Below, in pieces: positions 25,261 to 35,085 of a DNA stretch of 64,000 nt. A model generated the notes under the pieces. It had not been told where the DNA came from and did no database searches. It saw nothing but the letters and a program-made list of their open reading frames with translations. A program made the translations under genes and the position numbers. Every line of letters starts with the position of its first letter. Positions within the stretch are counted from its first letter, which is position 1. The stretch is from NCBI GenBank assembly GCA_001709035.1, contig LVKA01000011.1, positions 744,001-808,000 of the forward strand. Reading direction: 5' to 3'. The DNA is from Candidatus Thiodiazotropha endoloripes (GTDB lineage Bacteria; Pseudomonadota; Gammaproteobacteria; Chromatiales; Chromatiaceae).

Positions 25261-26805
25261 ATGGATCCTATTGAACTGAGTATATTTTCATCCCGGCTCG
25301 AAGCGGTATGCGATGAGATGGGTGCGGTGCTGCGCAATGCCGCCTTCTCTCCCAATATCCGCGATCGATTGGATTTCTCCTGTGCGGTGTTCGACGCGGT
25401 CGGCGAGCTCTCTGCCCAGGCGGCCCATATCCCAGTACATCTCGGTAGTATGGCCTATGCGATGGCGGATATTATCGCTCAAATCGAGTGGCAGGATGGG
25501 GATATGGTAGTACTCAACGATCCATTCATGGGGGGAACTCATCTACCGGATGTAACACTGATCGCGCCGCTCTTTTGTGACGGCCTGTTAAGCGCATTTG
25601 TGGTCAATCGGGCTCACCATGCTGATATCGGTGCTGATTCTCCAGGCTCAATGCCTGTCTCGGATCATCTGCACCAGGAAGGGCGGATCATACCCCCCGG
25701 CAAGTTGATTGAGGCGGGGCGACTGGATGAGGACTTCCTGGCGGAACTCACGGCTGAGAATCGTAATCCGGTTGAGTCGAGAGGGGACTTTGCCGCCCAG
25801 ATCAGCGCCAACCGGAACGGCCTGAGACGCCTGCAGCGACTGATCAGTGAGTGGGGCAGGGCAGGCTTTCTGGATGGGCTGAATGCCCTCAACGCCTATG
25901 CGGAGCGATTGGCCGGTGATGCCCTGAGGCGACTGCCACCGGGAGAGTACCAATTCGAGGATCTGATGGATGATGATGGGCAGGGCAGTCAGGATATTCC
26001 AATCCGAGTCAGGATCAGTGTGAAGTCAGATCGATTGATTGTGGATTTCAGCGGTACGGCCCCCCAGGTGCCCGGTAATATCAACTGCCCTTTACCGGTT
26101 GCCGCCGCCGCGGTCTACTACTGTTTTCGCTGCCTGATGCCTGAGCAGACCCCAGCCTGTGCCGGCAGTTTCAATGCAATCCAGTTGATTGTGCCTGAAG
26201 GCTGTCTGCTCAATGCCCGTCGTCCAGCGGCCGTAGCGGCAGGCAATGTGGAGACCAGCACTCGCGTGGTTGATGTGGTGCTTGGGGCCTTGGCTCAGGC
26301 GATCCCTGATGAGATTCCTGCGGCGAGCCAGGGCAGTATGAATAACCTGGCCATGGGCAGTGATCGTGAGGAGGGACGCTGGGACTACTATGAAACCATC
26401 GGAGGGGGTATGGGAGCTGGACGCCTGGGTGGTGGTTTGAGCGGGTTGCAGACCCACATGACCAACACCTTAAACACACCGGTCGAGGTGATCGAGAGTC
26501 GCTTTCCCTTGCGTATCGAACGTTATGCCTTGAGAAAGGACTCGGCTGGACAGGGCAGACGTCAGGGTGGCGAGGGGCTGGTGCGAAGTTTCCGTTTCCT
26601 CGCGCCAACCCAGGTGACGCTGTTGACTGAACGCAGACGGAACAAGCCCTGGGGTATGGATGGTGGCGGTCCAGGTGGCATTGGTGTGAATCGGCACAAT
26701 GGACAACCGCTGGCTGGCAAGGTGAACCTGGTTGTGGAGAGTGGCGACCTGCTGACCATCGAAACGCCAGGTGGCGGTGGCTGGGGTAATACAGAGAGTG
26801 GCTAA
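25261..26805 (+). CDS. Hydantoinase B/oxoprolinase family protein
   Basis: The 514-residue protein belongs to the HyuB/oxoprolinase beta family. It shows [21 protein letters not shown] near the start, then [15 protein letters not shown] and [10 protein letters not shown] (likely metal-binding), and the Gly-rich end [14 protein letters not shown] ... ETPGGGGWG. These subunits normally work with HyuA, an ATP-dependent partner, in opening 5-oxoproline or hydantoin-like rings or in acetone-carboxylase-like reactions. No hyuA lies beside it, which is unusual. The substrate is unknown. A weak ribosome site precedes the ATG. Confidence 0.88.
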   Translation: MDPIELSIFSSRLEAVCDEMGAVLRNAAFSPNIRDRLDFSCAVFDAVGELSAQAAHIPVHLGSMAYAMADIIAQIEWQDGDMVVLNDPFMGGTHLPDVTLIAPLFCDGLLSAFVVNRAHHADIGADSPGSMPVSDHLHQEGRIIPPGKLIEAGRLDEDFLAELTAENRNPVESRGDFAAQISANRNGLRRLQRLISEWGRAGFLDGLNALNAYAERLAGDALRRLPPGEYQFEDLMDDDGQGSQDIPIRVRISVKSDRLIVDFSGTAPQVPGNINCPLPVAAAAVYYCFRCLMPEQTPACAGSFNAIQLIVPEGCLLNARRPAAVAAGNVETSTRVVDVVLGALAQAIPDEIPAASQGSMNNLAMGSDREEGRWDYYETIGGGMGAGRLGGGLSGLQTHMTNTLNTPVEVIESRFPLRIERYALRKDSAGQGRRQGGEGLVRSFRFLAPTQVTLLTERRRNKPWGMDGGGPGGIGVNRHNGQPLAGKVNLVVESGDLLTIETPGGGGWGNTESG

Positions 26806-26823
26806 GTAGCGTTTCTGAAACTC

Positions 26824-27138
26824 ATGGAAAAGCGTATGTATGCCGTCATCTTTAAAGCAGTGATTGCCGACCTAGATTCCTCCTACTACGATACAGCTTC
26901 ACAGCTGAGGTCTCGCGCGATGGATTTGTATGGCTGTATCTCATTTGAATCTTACCAGGAGGGGGATCGAGAAATTTCAATCTCCTATTGGCGGGATAAG
27001 GAACAGATCGTTAAGTGGAAGAGCGACCAGGCCCATTTAAAAGCGCAGCAGATGGGTAGAGAAAAATGGTATCGTTCGTACCAGGTTCAGGTGGTCAAAT
27101 TGGTTCAGCAGTACGAGCATAATAACCAGAGTGATTGA
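26824..27138 (+). CDS. Antibiotic biosynthesis monooxygenase-fold (ABM) protein
   Basis: This 104-residue protein has the dimeric alpha-beta-barrel pattern of ABM/YqjZ-like proteins: MYAVIFKAVIADLD, a helix with AMDLYGCISFES, EISISYWRDKEQIVKWKSD, and HLKAQQMGREKWYRSYQVQV. Members are heme-degrading enzymes, monooxygenases or of unknown role; nothing here decides. It lies 18 bases after the hyuB-like gene, so the two are probably one unit. A second ATG at 26836 has a better ribosome site (GGAAAAG). Confidence 0.78.
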   Translation: MEKRMYAVIFKAVIADLDSSYYDTASQLRSRAMDLYGCISFESYQEGDREISISYWRDKEQIVKWKSDQAHLKAQQMGREKWYRSYQVQVVKLVQQYEHNNQSD

Positions 27139-27155
27139 TCCTGTTGTGGTCGTTT

Positions 27156-27310
27156 TAGGGCCTGTTAACAGGAATCCAATATGCCCTGCTGGGACTGTTT
27201 TTGTGTCCAGCAAGGCAGAATGAGCGTGGTGTAGCTCGGCTACATGAGCGAATGATAACGCCGCTGGGCGCAAAAACAGCCCCAGCCCTTCGGGTTGCGC
27301 CTGAAAAAGC
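27156..27310. repeat. Structured intergenic repeat with long inverted arms
   Basis: About 155 bases between two genes are highly structured. The first 33 bases (TAGGGCCTGTTAACAGGAAT ...) match the element at 35086-35118 in reverse orientation at 30 of 33 positions. Then come inverted arms at 27188-27211 and 27263-27286 (24 bases each, differing at few positions), enclosing a small hairpin TGTAGC-TCG-GCTACA (27230-27244). A CCC-TTC-GGG turn follows at about 27286. It has no credible gene. It looks like a MITE/REP-type mobile palindromic element or an RNA; no transposase is present. Confidence 0.7.
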
Positions 27311-27314
27311 ACCA

Positions 27315-27974
27315 CTAGGGTAACCAGATTGAGAAATTACCACCGCCCAAGCGTTGGTTGTTTGCCAGTTTGATAAATCCCTCGCGTTCACCATTGCTGT
27401 GCATGTGAGCCACCAGTGAGGCAAAATAGTGGCCCAGTTGGGTCTCTCCCTGTTGCGGTTTTTTTTGCTTCTCTGTCGATTGGGCTTCGATCATGCTCTG
27501 AGGAAATCCATTGCCATCATCATCGATACTCAAAACCAGGTAGTCATCCACGAATTCGGCATGGATGAGGATTTGAGAAGAAGTGTATCTCAAGCCATTG
27601 CCGATCAGGCTGTTGATGACACTCCGCATCAGCCATTCATCAAAATAGCCGACCAAACCCTCTTCGCTTTCATAGCTGACGGTAATTCCCATGTTGTTGG
27701 CTGTAGTCTGGTTGTCCACTGAAATCTCATAGAGAAACTGTTCGACATCGATCTCCTCGATGTTGGGGGTAAGCTGTCCTTTATCGATTTTATAGAGGGA
27801 TAACAGGGTAATCAGATTGCTGTTGAGACGTCTGGCTTCATGCTGCAGGGTGCCCAGTTTGGGGTTCTCCTGGTCTTGCATCTCCTGACCAAGATCGTCA
27901 ATGGTATTGATCACCAGACCCAGGGAGTTTTTCATGTCATGAATGAGGGAAGCCAGAATGTCGGGAAAATTCAT
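27315..27974 (-). CDS. Soluble sensor histidine kinase
   Basis: The 219-residue protein has a phosphoacceptor helix with SLIHDMKNSLG (HDxKN box, His near residue 11) and an ATP-binding domain with NSLIGNGLRYT (N box) and DDDGNGFP (G box). There is no input domain and no membrane segment, so it must receive its signal from a partner. The frame is open upstream into the next gene, but ATG 27972-27974 follows an AGAGAG-type site and gives a clean N terminus. It starts 20 bases after the REC-TPR gene ends and probably works with it. Confidence 0.85.
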   Translation of the reverse strand: MNFPDILASLIHDMKNSLGLVINTIDDLGQEMQDQENPKLGTLQHEARRLNSNLITLLSLYKIDKGQLTPNIEEIDVEQFLYEISVDNQTTANNMGITVSYESEEGLVGYFDEWLMRSVINSLIGNGLRYTSSQILIHAEFVDDYLVLSIDDDGNGFPQSMIEAQSTEKQKKPQQGETQLGHYFASLVAHMHSNGEREGFIKLANNQRLGGGNFSIWLP

Positions 27975-27993
27975 CTTTATCTCTCTGCTCTGT

Positions 27994-29619
27994 TTATACG
28001 TAGTCCGATAGCATGGTCTTAAGCCGGGCATAGAGCTTTTGCAGGGTGTTGTTGTCCGGGTCTGCTTTGGCCACCCGTGCAAGATAGCCTTTGATCTCAT
28101 CGATAATCGCCGGACTGGGTCCCTCTCTCTCCATACTCATCAGCAGTACAAGTGCAATATTCAGGTTTACCGTTCTGTTGGCCGGCATACGAGTTGATGT
28201 CTCCTTCAGCAGTTTTGCAGCTTCTTCGAGTTGACCATTTTTTGCCAGCTCAACACCCTTACGGTTTAACGCCGACACCTCCTCGCGAATGGTATCGATC
28301 GTGCCAAGGGCCTGTTCGTCCATATCCATTGACGAGATCGTCATTTTGATCTCATCCATGAGCTGTTCATCGGTATGATTGTTGAGGATTGCACCCTTCA
28401 GCAATTCAAGGCTCTCCTCCTCCATGCCAAATTTCTTGTAGGTCTTAGCCAGCTCAATGGCGCAATCCGAATCCTCAATCTGGTCGAAGGATTTCTGCAG
28501 CTCGGCAGCCTTATTCAGTGATGCCTGTGCCAGATCGTCGTTGCCCATTGCCTCGTGAATCTGACATTCGGCGCTGGCCTGGTAGAAGTCGGCCTTCGGG
28601 TCTTTTTTAAAATCCTTTTTGATCTGCTTCAAAACCTGAAGCCCGGCCGCACCATCATGATTATCCGCTGTGACCCTGGCCAGGTTGGCGTAGTTGGACG
28701 GGTGCTTGTAGACCGAGTGTTTGCCGTGATGAACCGCTTTTGTGAAGGCTGATTCCGCAATCTCCTGATGGTGGTTGGCGAGTGCAACCTCACCCAGCAT
28801 CTGCTGTCTTGGAACCGCCTTGGGTGAAATGGATACCGCCTGTTTGAGGATTTCCTCGGCCTCGGTCAGCTGATTGACTCTCTTATGGCATTTCGCCAAC
28901 CAGTCGTAGGCAGGGGTGTAGTTGGGATTCTGGCTCTTGAGGCGTTGGAACTCATCGGTCGCCTGCTGGTAATCCTCTGCCAGGTAGCTGCACCTGCCCA
29001 GGCCCAGACGTGCCCAGGGCAACTCGCGAATGGCCAGAACCTCTTCGAAGAGTGTTCTGGCTTCGGTCAGTTTGCCACTGTTGACCAAAATATCGCCTTT
29101 GATTTTTCTCAGCTCATTGCAGTTGGCCGGTTTGGCAGCGATTTTTTCATCCAGAATCGTTACCGCTTTGGCATAGTTTCGTTTCTCCACAGCTTCCTCG
29201 ATTGCCAGGAGATTGTGCTTCTTGGCAATCAGCTTTTCCAAGCGTGTTTTGAGAAAATCCTTATTGAAGGGTTTTGTCAGGTAGGAGTCGGGTTCATACT
29301 CCACCGCACCCATCACCATGTCCCGGGTGTTCTCCGCTGTGACCATGACAAAGACACTGCCCAGACCCATTAGGTGTCGATACTTGGCCTCTTCAAGTAC
29401 CTGCTGGCCATCTCTTCCAGCGCCGAGGTTATAGTCGCAAAGCACTACATCAAAGCGCTCCTCTTCCATCAACTCAATGGCTTCACTGCCATTTCTGGCA
29501 AGTCTGATCTCTCTGACACCACAGGCCATCAGCATATTTTTGATCATGCTGCGCATATCCCCGAAATCATCGACGACCAGATAGAGTCTGTTTTCGAGAA
29601 GTCCTGGTTTGAAGAACAC
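27994..29619 (-). CDS. Response regulator with TPR repeats
   Basis: The 541 residues begin with a receiver domain (LYLVVDDFGDMR, phosphoacceptor Asp in VVLCDYNLGAG, Thr in VMVTAE, Lys in YLTKPF). A long chain of TPR-like helix pairs follows from about residue 130 to the end (for example WARLGLGRCSYLAEDYQQAT and PAYDWLAKCHKRVNQLTEAE). There is no DNA-binding domain, so it probably acts by protein contacts. The GTG start has GGAG ahead. The kinase gene at 27315 is next in the same unit, and the HDOD gene lies upstream after a hairpin. Confidence 0.88.
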   Translation of the reverse strand: MFFKPGLLENRLYLVVDDFGDMRSMIKNMLMACGVREIRLARNGSEAIELMEEERFDVVLCDYNLGAGRDGQQVLEEAKYRHLMGLGSVFVMVTAENTRDMVMGAVEYEPDSYLTKPFNKDFLKTRLEKLIAKKHNLLAIEEAVEKRNYAKAVTILDEKIAAKPANCNELRKIKGDILVNSGKLTEARTLFEEVLAIRELPWARLGLGRCSYLAEDYQQATDEFQRLKSQNPNYTPAYDWLAKCHKRVNQLTEAEEILKQAVSISPKAVPRQQMLGEVALANHHQEIAESAFTKAVHHGKHSVYKHPSNYANLARVTADNHDGAAGLQVLKQIKKDFKKDPKADFYQASAECQIHEAMGNDDLAQASLNKAAELQKSFDQIEDSDCAIELAKTYKKFGMEEESLELLKGAILNNHTDEQLMDEIKMTISSMDMDEQALGTIDTIREEVSALNRKGVELAKNGQLEEAAKLLKETSTRMPANRTVNLNIALVLLMSMEREGPSPAIIDEIKGYLARVAKADPDNNTLQKLYARLKTMLSDYV

Positions 29620-29757
29620 AAAATTCTCCTTGAGCTTACACGTCTGCGATGACTGTTTGCCACTTGGCTGGTGAGGTAACAGGATATGCAGTCAGGAATC
29701 TGACCGCTATCTTGAATCAGAGCGGCGAGATCAGGGGAAACTGAAGTCGACAGGGAG

Positions 29758-29786
29758 CCTGACCCTGGACAAATACCAGAGTCAGG
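29758..29786 (-). terminator. Hairpin after the HDOD gene
   Basis: CCTGACCCTGG (29758-29768) and CCAGAGTCAGG (29776-29786) pair in 10 of 11 positions around ACAAATA, 37 bases past the HDOD stop. It separates this gene from the REC-TPR gene on the same strand. Confidence 0.5.
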
Positions 29787-29822
29787 GGGAGTGAAGTGGC
29801 GGGTTAGTGAGCCGTTGTCAGT

Positions 29823-30683
29823 TCAGGCCTGGGCTTGCCTTGCCGGTGCGATGATCATATCCATGGTCTCTTCACTACGGATGATCATCTCGGTGACCAG
29901 CGCTGAAACATCCTGATGGCTGAATCCGCTGGTCTCCCAGGCTGACGGATCGATTGCCCAGAGCATCTCATCGACCGAGAGTCCAACCATGTAACCGTTT
30001 GCTACCGCTTTGGCAATGTGTACCAGTGCGACTTCCAGTCTGTACTCTTCGGCATGCGCCGGTGCGTTGTGGAAACCGGCAACCTCGATAAAGCTCTCTG
30101 GAAGGTGCCAGGATCTCATCAGTTCGGCGCCAACCTCGAGATGGTTGAAGCCAAGAATCTCCTGTTCGGTGTCAGCCAGTATCCAAGTGTCTCCACCGGT
30201 GATATGCAGAACATCCCTTGATTCATCCGGAAGTGAAAGATAGATCACCAGACGACCGAGATCGTGCAGAACTCCCATTACCAGCAAGCGCTCGCTGTGC
30301 AGAACATTGCTCTGTTCAGCCAGGGTTTTCGCCATCACGCCGGTGGTGACTGAATGGCGCCAGAAGTCGGTCATATTGACCATCTCTTCAGGAATCCCGG
30401 TGAATGTCCGTTGTGCCGCCGTCGCCAGCACCAGGTTGCGAAGTTCGTTGGCGCCGATCAGCGTGACCGCCCTGGAGAGGGTCTCGACCTTGGCTCGCTG
30501 TCCGAACAGAGGGCTGTTGACCAGCCTGAGCAGGCGGGCGGAGATGTCGGCATCCTGAGTGATGATGTCGGCCACCTCAACCACGGAATAGTCCGAGGTT
30601 CCCAGGAGCTGATTAACCTTGATGCATACATCAGGGAGGGAGACAAGACGGTCAAGATTCTGCACAAGACTTTTAGGATCCAT
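29823..30683 (-). CDS. HDOD domain signalling protein
   Basis: The 286-residue protein is one HDOD domain, an HD-like fold that usually lacks phosphodiesterase activity and acts as a protein scaffold in signalling. It shows SLPDVCIKVNQLLG, NSPLFGQRAKVETLSRAV and LGRLVIYLSLP, with HD-like residues in GVLHDLGR. A ribosome site AGGAAAG precedes the ATG. It is on the same strand as the REC-TPR regulator and kinase, so the three may share a pathway; this is inferred from position. Confidence 0.9.
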   Translation of the reverse strand: MDPKSLVQNLDRLVSLPDVCIKVNQLLGTSDYSVVEVADIITQDADISARLLRLVNSPLFGQRAKVETLSRAVTLIGANELRNLVLATAAQRTFTGIPEEMVNMTDFWRHSVTTGVMAKTLAEQSNVLHSERLLVMGVLHDLGRLVIYLSLPDESRDVLHITGGDTWILADTEQEILGFNHLEVGAELMRSWHLPESFIEVAGFHNAPAHAEEYRLEVALVHIAKAVANGYMVGLSVDEMLWAIDPSAWETSGFSHQDVSALVTEMIIRSEETMDMIIAPARQAQA

Positions 30684-30873
30684 GATCTTTCCTAACAGAC
30701 GTAATTGTTATTGCTTAAAGTGTGAATGTAATTCATTAGAAAAAATAGTGTTATTTTAAGCAGAGAAATGAGAACTGGTTTGGAGTGTTTGGGAATATAA
30801 GTCATATTCCTTTGCAAACAAAGGGTTGCACCTCACTTTCCGGTGGCATCTATGAAATCTGTAATGGCAAGCT

Positions 30874-33033
30874 TCAGCTTGTGTCTCCATTCAGTGCAGC
30901 CTGTATACAGCGTAGTTCACCATAGTCATATTGCCCTTCCAGTGCTTCATAGACCGGTTTCAGCCGGCCATCCAGGCCGACTGTTTCAAACGCGTAGCGA
31001 ACGCTTTTGAGATGCGCAGAGGAGAGGGGTAATACCTCGGCCAAAGGCAGTCCCCGGTGTTCGATAGCCATGGCGAGGTGATTGTAGACCGTGGCCGGCG
31101 TCAGTTGTCGCTGTTCCGCGATGCTCTCGACGGTACAGCCCTCTTTCAGTAGATCCACGGTTAAAGATACTGTGTCCCCCTGATCGTCCGGTAAGTTCGC
31201 GTGGCTGATGATGCAATCAAGGAATTGGGCTCCGTACGACTCCAGTTTACGTTCGCCGACTCCGGAGACCTGGGCCAACTGGTCTATGGTTTGAGGACGC
31301 CTTTCCATCATCTCCATCAGTGTGGCGTCGTGAAAAATCATATAGGCTGGTACTCCCTGCTCTTCAGCCAGAGCGAGTCTCAATGACCGCAATGCCTCCC
31401 AGATCTGCTGATCGATCGGTTTGATCGACTCGTCAGCGGCCGCCTTACGCGTTCGGGTTTTTGATGCTTTGCGCAGCTTGCGTAGCAGCAGTTTGGATTC
31501 ACCCCGTAGGACCGGGCGGCTCTTTTCTGTCAGATGCAGACCGCCATGTCCCTGCAGATCAACCGCCAGCAGGCCATGGGCGATCAACTGCCGATAGATA
31601 CCTCGCCACTCGCCCGCTTTGAACTCGGTACCGATACCGTAGGTGCTGACCTGATGGTGGGTGAATCGTCGGATCCGATCATTCTCTTTACCGAGTAGTA
31701 CATCGATTAAATAATTGACGCCAAACCGCTGTCCGGTGCGGTGGACACAGGAGAGAGCTTTCTGTGCCGCCTCAGTGGCATCCCAGGTTTGCGGTGGCTG
31801 CAGGCAGGTATCGCAGTTACCACAGGGGGCATCCAAGGGGTCGGAGAAGTAATCCAGCAGGGCCTGCCGGCGGCAAGCGGTTATTTCGCACAGTGCCAGC
31901 ATGGCATCGAGCTTATGTCTTTCAATCCGTTTGTGCGCCTCATCGGCTTCTGAAGATGCCTGCATCTGTCGCAGGGTAATCACATCCTGCAATCCATACA
32001 CCATCCAGGCATCCGCGGGTTGGCCGTCGCGTCCGGCACGACCGGTTTCCTGGTAATAGGCTTCAATACTTTTCGGCAGATTGAGGTGGGCCACAAACCG
32101 CACATCCGGCTTGTCGATTCCCATGCCGAAGGCGATGGTGGCTACGATGACGATGCCATCTTCGCGTAAAAAACGGTTCTGGTTGTGTTGCCGGGTCTGA
32201 CTGTCCAGTCCCGCGTGGTAGGGCAGGGCATTGATGTATTTGGACTGCAGCCAGTTGGCGATATCATCGACCCGTTTGCGGGAGAGACAATAGACAATTC
32301 CCGCCTCCCCGGGGTGCTCGCTCTCGATGAAGTTCAGCAGGCGCTGTCGACTGTTGCCGTCGTTCTCCATGATCTGGTAGCGAATATTGGGACGATCGAA
32401 ACCGACAATGAATTTTTCAGCGTTCTGCAGACCGAGCCGTTCAACAATCTCATCTCGGGTCGTCTTATCCGCGGTGGCGGTCAGGGCGATACGCGGCACT
32501 GCTGGAAAATGGTGGTTCAGTTGATTGAGCTGGATATACTCCGGGCGAAAGTCGTGACCCCATTGGGAGACGCAATGGGCCTCATCGATGGCAAACAGGG
32601 CCAGCTGGGTCTGTTGCAGCAGTTCAAGGGTACGCGGAGTGAGGAGTCTCTCCGGTGCAACATAGAGCATATCCAGTTCACCGCCCAACAGTTGAGCCTC
32701 GATCTGCCGAACCTGGTCCTGAGCAAGTGTTGAGTTCAGGTAGGCGGCGCGGATGCCCAGTTGGTTGAGGCTGTCGACCTGGTCTTTCATCAATGCAATC
32801 AGGGGGGATACGACAACACCGACCCCGGACCTGATCATCGATGGAATCTGGAAGCAGAGGGATTTACCACCGCCGGTGGGCATGAGCACCAGGGCATCGC
32901 CGCCGCCCAGCAACTGTTCGATAATCTGTTCCTGAGGGGCGCGGAATTGGTGATAGCCAAAGCTGTTCTGAAGAATAGCTCTGGCGCGGCTCAGCTCAGG
33001 GTTTGTGTGAGAGGGGTCTGTCATCCGTGACAT
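30874..33033 (-). CDS. recQ: ATP-dependent DNA helicase RecQ
   Basis: RecQ unwinds DNA 3' to 5' in repair and recombination. The 719 residues show Walker A (PTGGGKS), the DEAH box ([18 protein letters not shown]), helicase motifs including [12 protein letters not shown], and a zinc-binding Cys set (CGNCDTC). An RQC domain and an HRDC domain (about residues 540-620) follow. A further HTH-like domain of about 90 residues comes after it ([20 protein letters not shown]), making the protein longer than E. coli RecQ. AGGA precedes the start. Confidence 0.96.
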   Translation of the reverse strand: MSRMTDPSHTNPELSRARAILQNSFGYHQFRAPQEQIIEQLLGGGDALVLMPTGGGKSLCFQIPSMIRSGVGVVVSPLIALMKDQVDSLNQLGIRAAYLNSTLAQDQVRQIEAQLLGGELDMLYVAPERLLTPRTLELLQQTQLALFAIDEAHCVSQWGHDFRPEYIQLNQLNHHFPAVPRIALTATADKTTRDEIVERLGLQNAEKFIVGFDRPNIRYQIMENDGNSRQRLLNFIESEHPGEAGIVYCLSRKRVDDIANWLQSKYINALPYHAGLDSQTRQHNQNRFLREDGIVIVATIAFGMGIDKPDVRFVAHLNLPKSIEAYYQETGRAGRDGQPADAWMVYGLQDVITLRQMQASSEADEAHKRIERHKLDAMLALCEITACRRQALLDYFSDPLDAPCGNCDTCLQPPQTWDATEAAQKALSCVHRTGQRFGVNYLIDVLLGKENDRIRRFTHHQVSTYGIGTEFKAGEWRGIYRQLIAHGLLAVDLQGHGGLHLTEKSRPVLRGESKLLLRKLRKASKTRTRKAAADESIKPIDQQIWEALRSLRLALAEEQGVPAYMIFHDATLMEMMERRPQTIDQLAQVSGVGERKLESYGAQFLDCIISHANLPDDQGDTVSLTVDLLKEGCTVESIAEQRQLTPATVYNHLAMAIEHRGLPLAEVLPLSSAHLKSVRYAFETVGLDGRLKPVYEALEGQYDYGELRCIQAALNGDTS

Positions 33034-33096
33034 TATCCTGTCCTTTTATGATTTTGTCAGTGGGGATGATAACCCAGGTTGAAAAACAGGTGGGGC

Positions 33097-33110
33097 ATTT
33101 GTTAACAAAT
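33097..33110. promoter_or_regulatory. Perfect palindrome between recQ and the amidotransferase gene
   Basis: ATTTGTTAACAAAT is a 14-base perfect palindrome in the 253-base gap between divergent genes. Its place and symmetry suggest an operator; no matching consensus is known to me. Confidence 0.3.
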
Positions 33111-33286
33111 CAGGCTGATTCACCAGGCGCCGAGCAGACGGGTTTGAACTCTATCTTGAAGTCATCTGCCGGACAGACTAAGGTGCCGGAGATTGATGAT
33201 TACTCTTTTTCGTGATGCTTATTAACCCGGCGACCCAATAGTTCACTTTCAGGGCTTTGTCAGCAAACGGATAACTGGATAGATTT

Positions 33287-35068
33287 ATGTGTGGATTTTG
33301 TGGTGAACTGCGTTTTGATGGTGGCCATGCTGAGCTGGCAACGATCGATCGGATGAATCATCAGATTCGGCGGCGCGGACCGGATCATGGCGGCAGCTAC
33401 AGCGATGGGCCGTTGGCGCTGGGGCATCGTCGCCTGGCGATCATCGATCTGTCGGTGCATGCCAATCAGCCGATGGTGGACCAACAGTTGAACCTTGCGC
33501 TGGTCTTTAACGGCACCATCTACAACTACAAAGAGCTTCGCGAAACCCTGAAGGGGCTTGGTTACAGCTTCTTCTCCAATGGGGATACCGAGGTCATTCT
33601 CAAGGCTTATCATGCCTGGGGGGAGGATTGTGTCGAACACCTGTCCGGCATGTTCGCCTTTGTTGTCTGGGATGCGCAAAAACAAAGCCTGTTCATGGCC
33701 AGGGACAGGTTCGGTATCAAGCCGCTCTACTACGCTGTGAATGGCAAGGCACTGCGTTTTGCCTCCAACACCCAGGCGCTGCTTGCGGCGGGCGGGGTGG
33801 ACACAACCTTGGACCCGCTCGCACTGCACTATCAATTCACCCTGCATGGGGTGGTGCCTGCACCACACACCATTTTCAAAGGTATACGCAAACTGCCACC
33901 CGGTCACACCATGTCCATTGAGGCCAACGGCACTCAACGATTGAGTCGTTACTGGAGTTACAGTGCAACCCGCACGGATCGTCCGATGTCAGATCGGGAT
34001 TGGCTGGAGGCCATACACGATGAATTGAGGGAGGCGGTTCGTAAACGAAATGAGATTGCCGACGTACCGGTAGGTGTGCTGCTCTCCGGAGGTCTCGATT
34101 CCAGCCTGCTGGTGGCTCTGCTGGCCGAAGCCGGGGTCAAAGACCTTCGCACCTTTTCGGTTGGTTTTGAGGATCAGCCGGAAGAGAAGGGCAATGAGTT
34201 CGAATATTCCGATCCGGTCGCCGAACGCTATCAGACCCAACACCACAAATTTCTGGTGCCCAACGGAGAGGTGCTCAAGCGCATGCCGGAGGCGGTGGAG
34301 CAGATGTCGGAACCGATGTTCGGACAGGATGCGGTAGCCTTCTTCCTGCTCGGCGAACAGGTGGCGCAGCAGATCAAGGTCGTGCAGTCGGGGCAGGGTG
34401 CCGACGAGGTATTTGGTGGCTACTTCTGGTATTCAAAGATCATGCACGAGAAGCAGGGAGAAGCCGTCGACCGTTTTGCCAAACACTATTTTGACCGGGA
34501 TCATGATGAGTATCTGCGAATGGTCACGGATCGGTATGGCGCCGGTGACCATACCCGCGAACTGATTGCCAACAGACTGCAGGAGAGTGACGCCGAATCC
34601 CTGATCGATGCGGTTCTCTATCTGGACCAGACCATGCTGATTGTCGATGATCCGGTGAAGCGCGTCGATAACATGACCATGGCCTGGGGATTGGAGGCCC
34701 GGGTTCCCTTTCTCGATCACCATCTGGTTGAATTGGCAGCCCGTTGCCCACCGGAATTGAAGTTACGGGACGGAGGTAAGTACCCGTTGAAAGCGATGGC
34801 CAGAGGGATCGTGCCTGATGCGGTTATCGATCGGCCGAAAGGCTATTTTCCGATGCCGGCCCTGAAGTATGTGCGGGGGGAATTTCTTGAATTCATGCAG
34901 GATATTCTAAGCAGCCAGGCGGCCCGGGAGCGAGGGGTGTTTCGCCAATCTTATATCGATATGCTGTTGGCGGCTCCCGAGATGCACCACACCCGGATCC
35001 GCGGCAGCAAGCTTTGGCACATTGCGCTATTCGAGTTCTGGCTGCAAAGGCACTTGGTGCTGCATTGA
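33287..35068 (+). CDS. asnO: N-acetylglutaminylglutamine-type amidotransferase (AsnB family)
   Basis: The 593 residues match the subfamily of asparagine synthetase B-like proteins that amidate N-acetylglutaminylglutamine (NAGGN), an osmoprotectant dipeptide. An N-terminal Ntn glutaminase domain starts MCGFCGELRFDGG with Cys2 as nucleophile; HRRLAIIDLS and a synthetase domain with the P-loop LLSGGLDSSL follow. VDDPVKRVDNMTMAWGLEAR and DRPKGYFPMPALK, and the C-terminal RGSKLWHIALFEFWL, are close to NAGGN amidotransferases. The known partner genes (a GNAT-ligase fusion and a peptidase) are not beside it here, which is odd. Ordinary AsnB is the alternative. Confidence 0.85.
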   Translation: MCGFCGELRFDGGHAELATIDRMNHQIRRRGPDHGGSYSDGPLALGHRRLAIIDLSVHANQPMVDQQLNLALVFNGTIYNYKELRETLKGLGYSFFSNGDTEVILKAYHAWGEDCVEHLSGMFAFVVWDAQKQSLFMARDRFGIKPLYYAVNGKALRFASNTQALLAAGGVDTTLDPLALHYQFTLHGVVPAPHTIFKGIRKLPPGHTMSIEANGTQRLSRYWSYSATRTDRPMSDRDWLEAIHDELREAVRKRNEIADVPVGVLLSGGLDSSLLVALLAEAGVKDLRTFSVGFEDQPEEKGNEFEYSDPVAERYQTQHHKFLVPNGEVLKRMPEAVEQMSEPMFGQDAVAFFLLGEQVAQQIKVVQSGQGADEVFGGYFWYSKIMHEKQGEAVDRFAKHYFDRDHDEYLRMVTDRYGAGDHTRELIANRLQESDAESLIDAVLYLDQTMLIVDDPVKRVDNMTMAWGLEARVPFLDHHLVELAARCPPELKLRDGGKYPLKAMARGIVPDAVIDRPKGYFPMPALKYVRGEFLEFMQDILSSQAARERGVFRQSYIDMLLAAPEMHHTRIRGSKLWHIALFEFWLQRHLVLH

Positions 35069-35085
35069 TTGGTCGCCGGGTTAAC

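Noticed and set aside
27037-27424. Small frames across the structured repeat at 27156
   Set aside because: They run over inverted arms and show no protein-like sequence.
33260-33937. Open frame antisense to the amidotransferase gene
   Set aside because: Opposite a well-conserved gene; no recognisable product.
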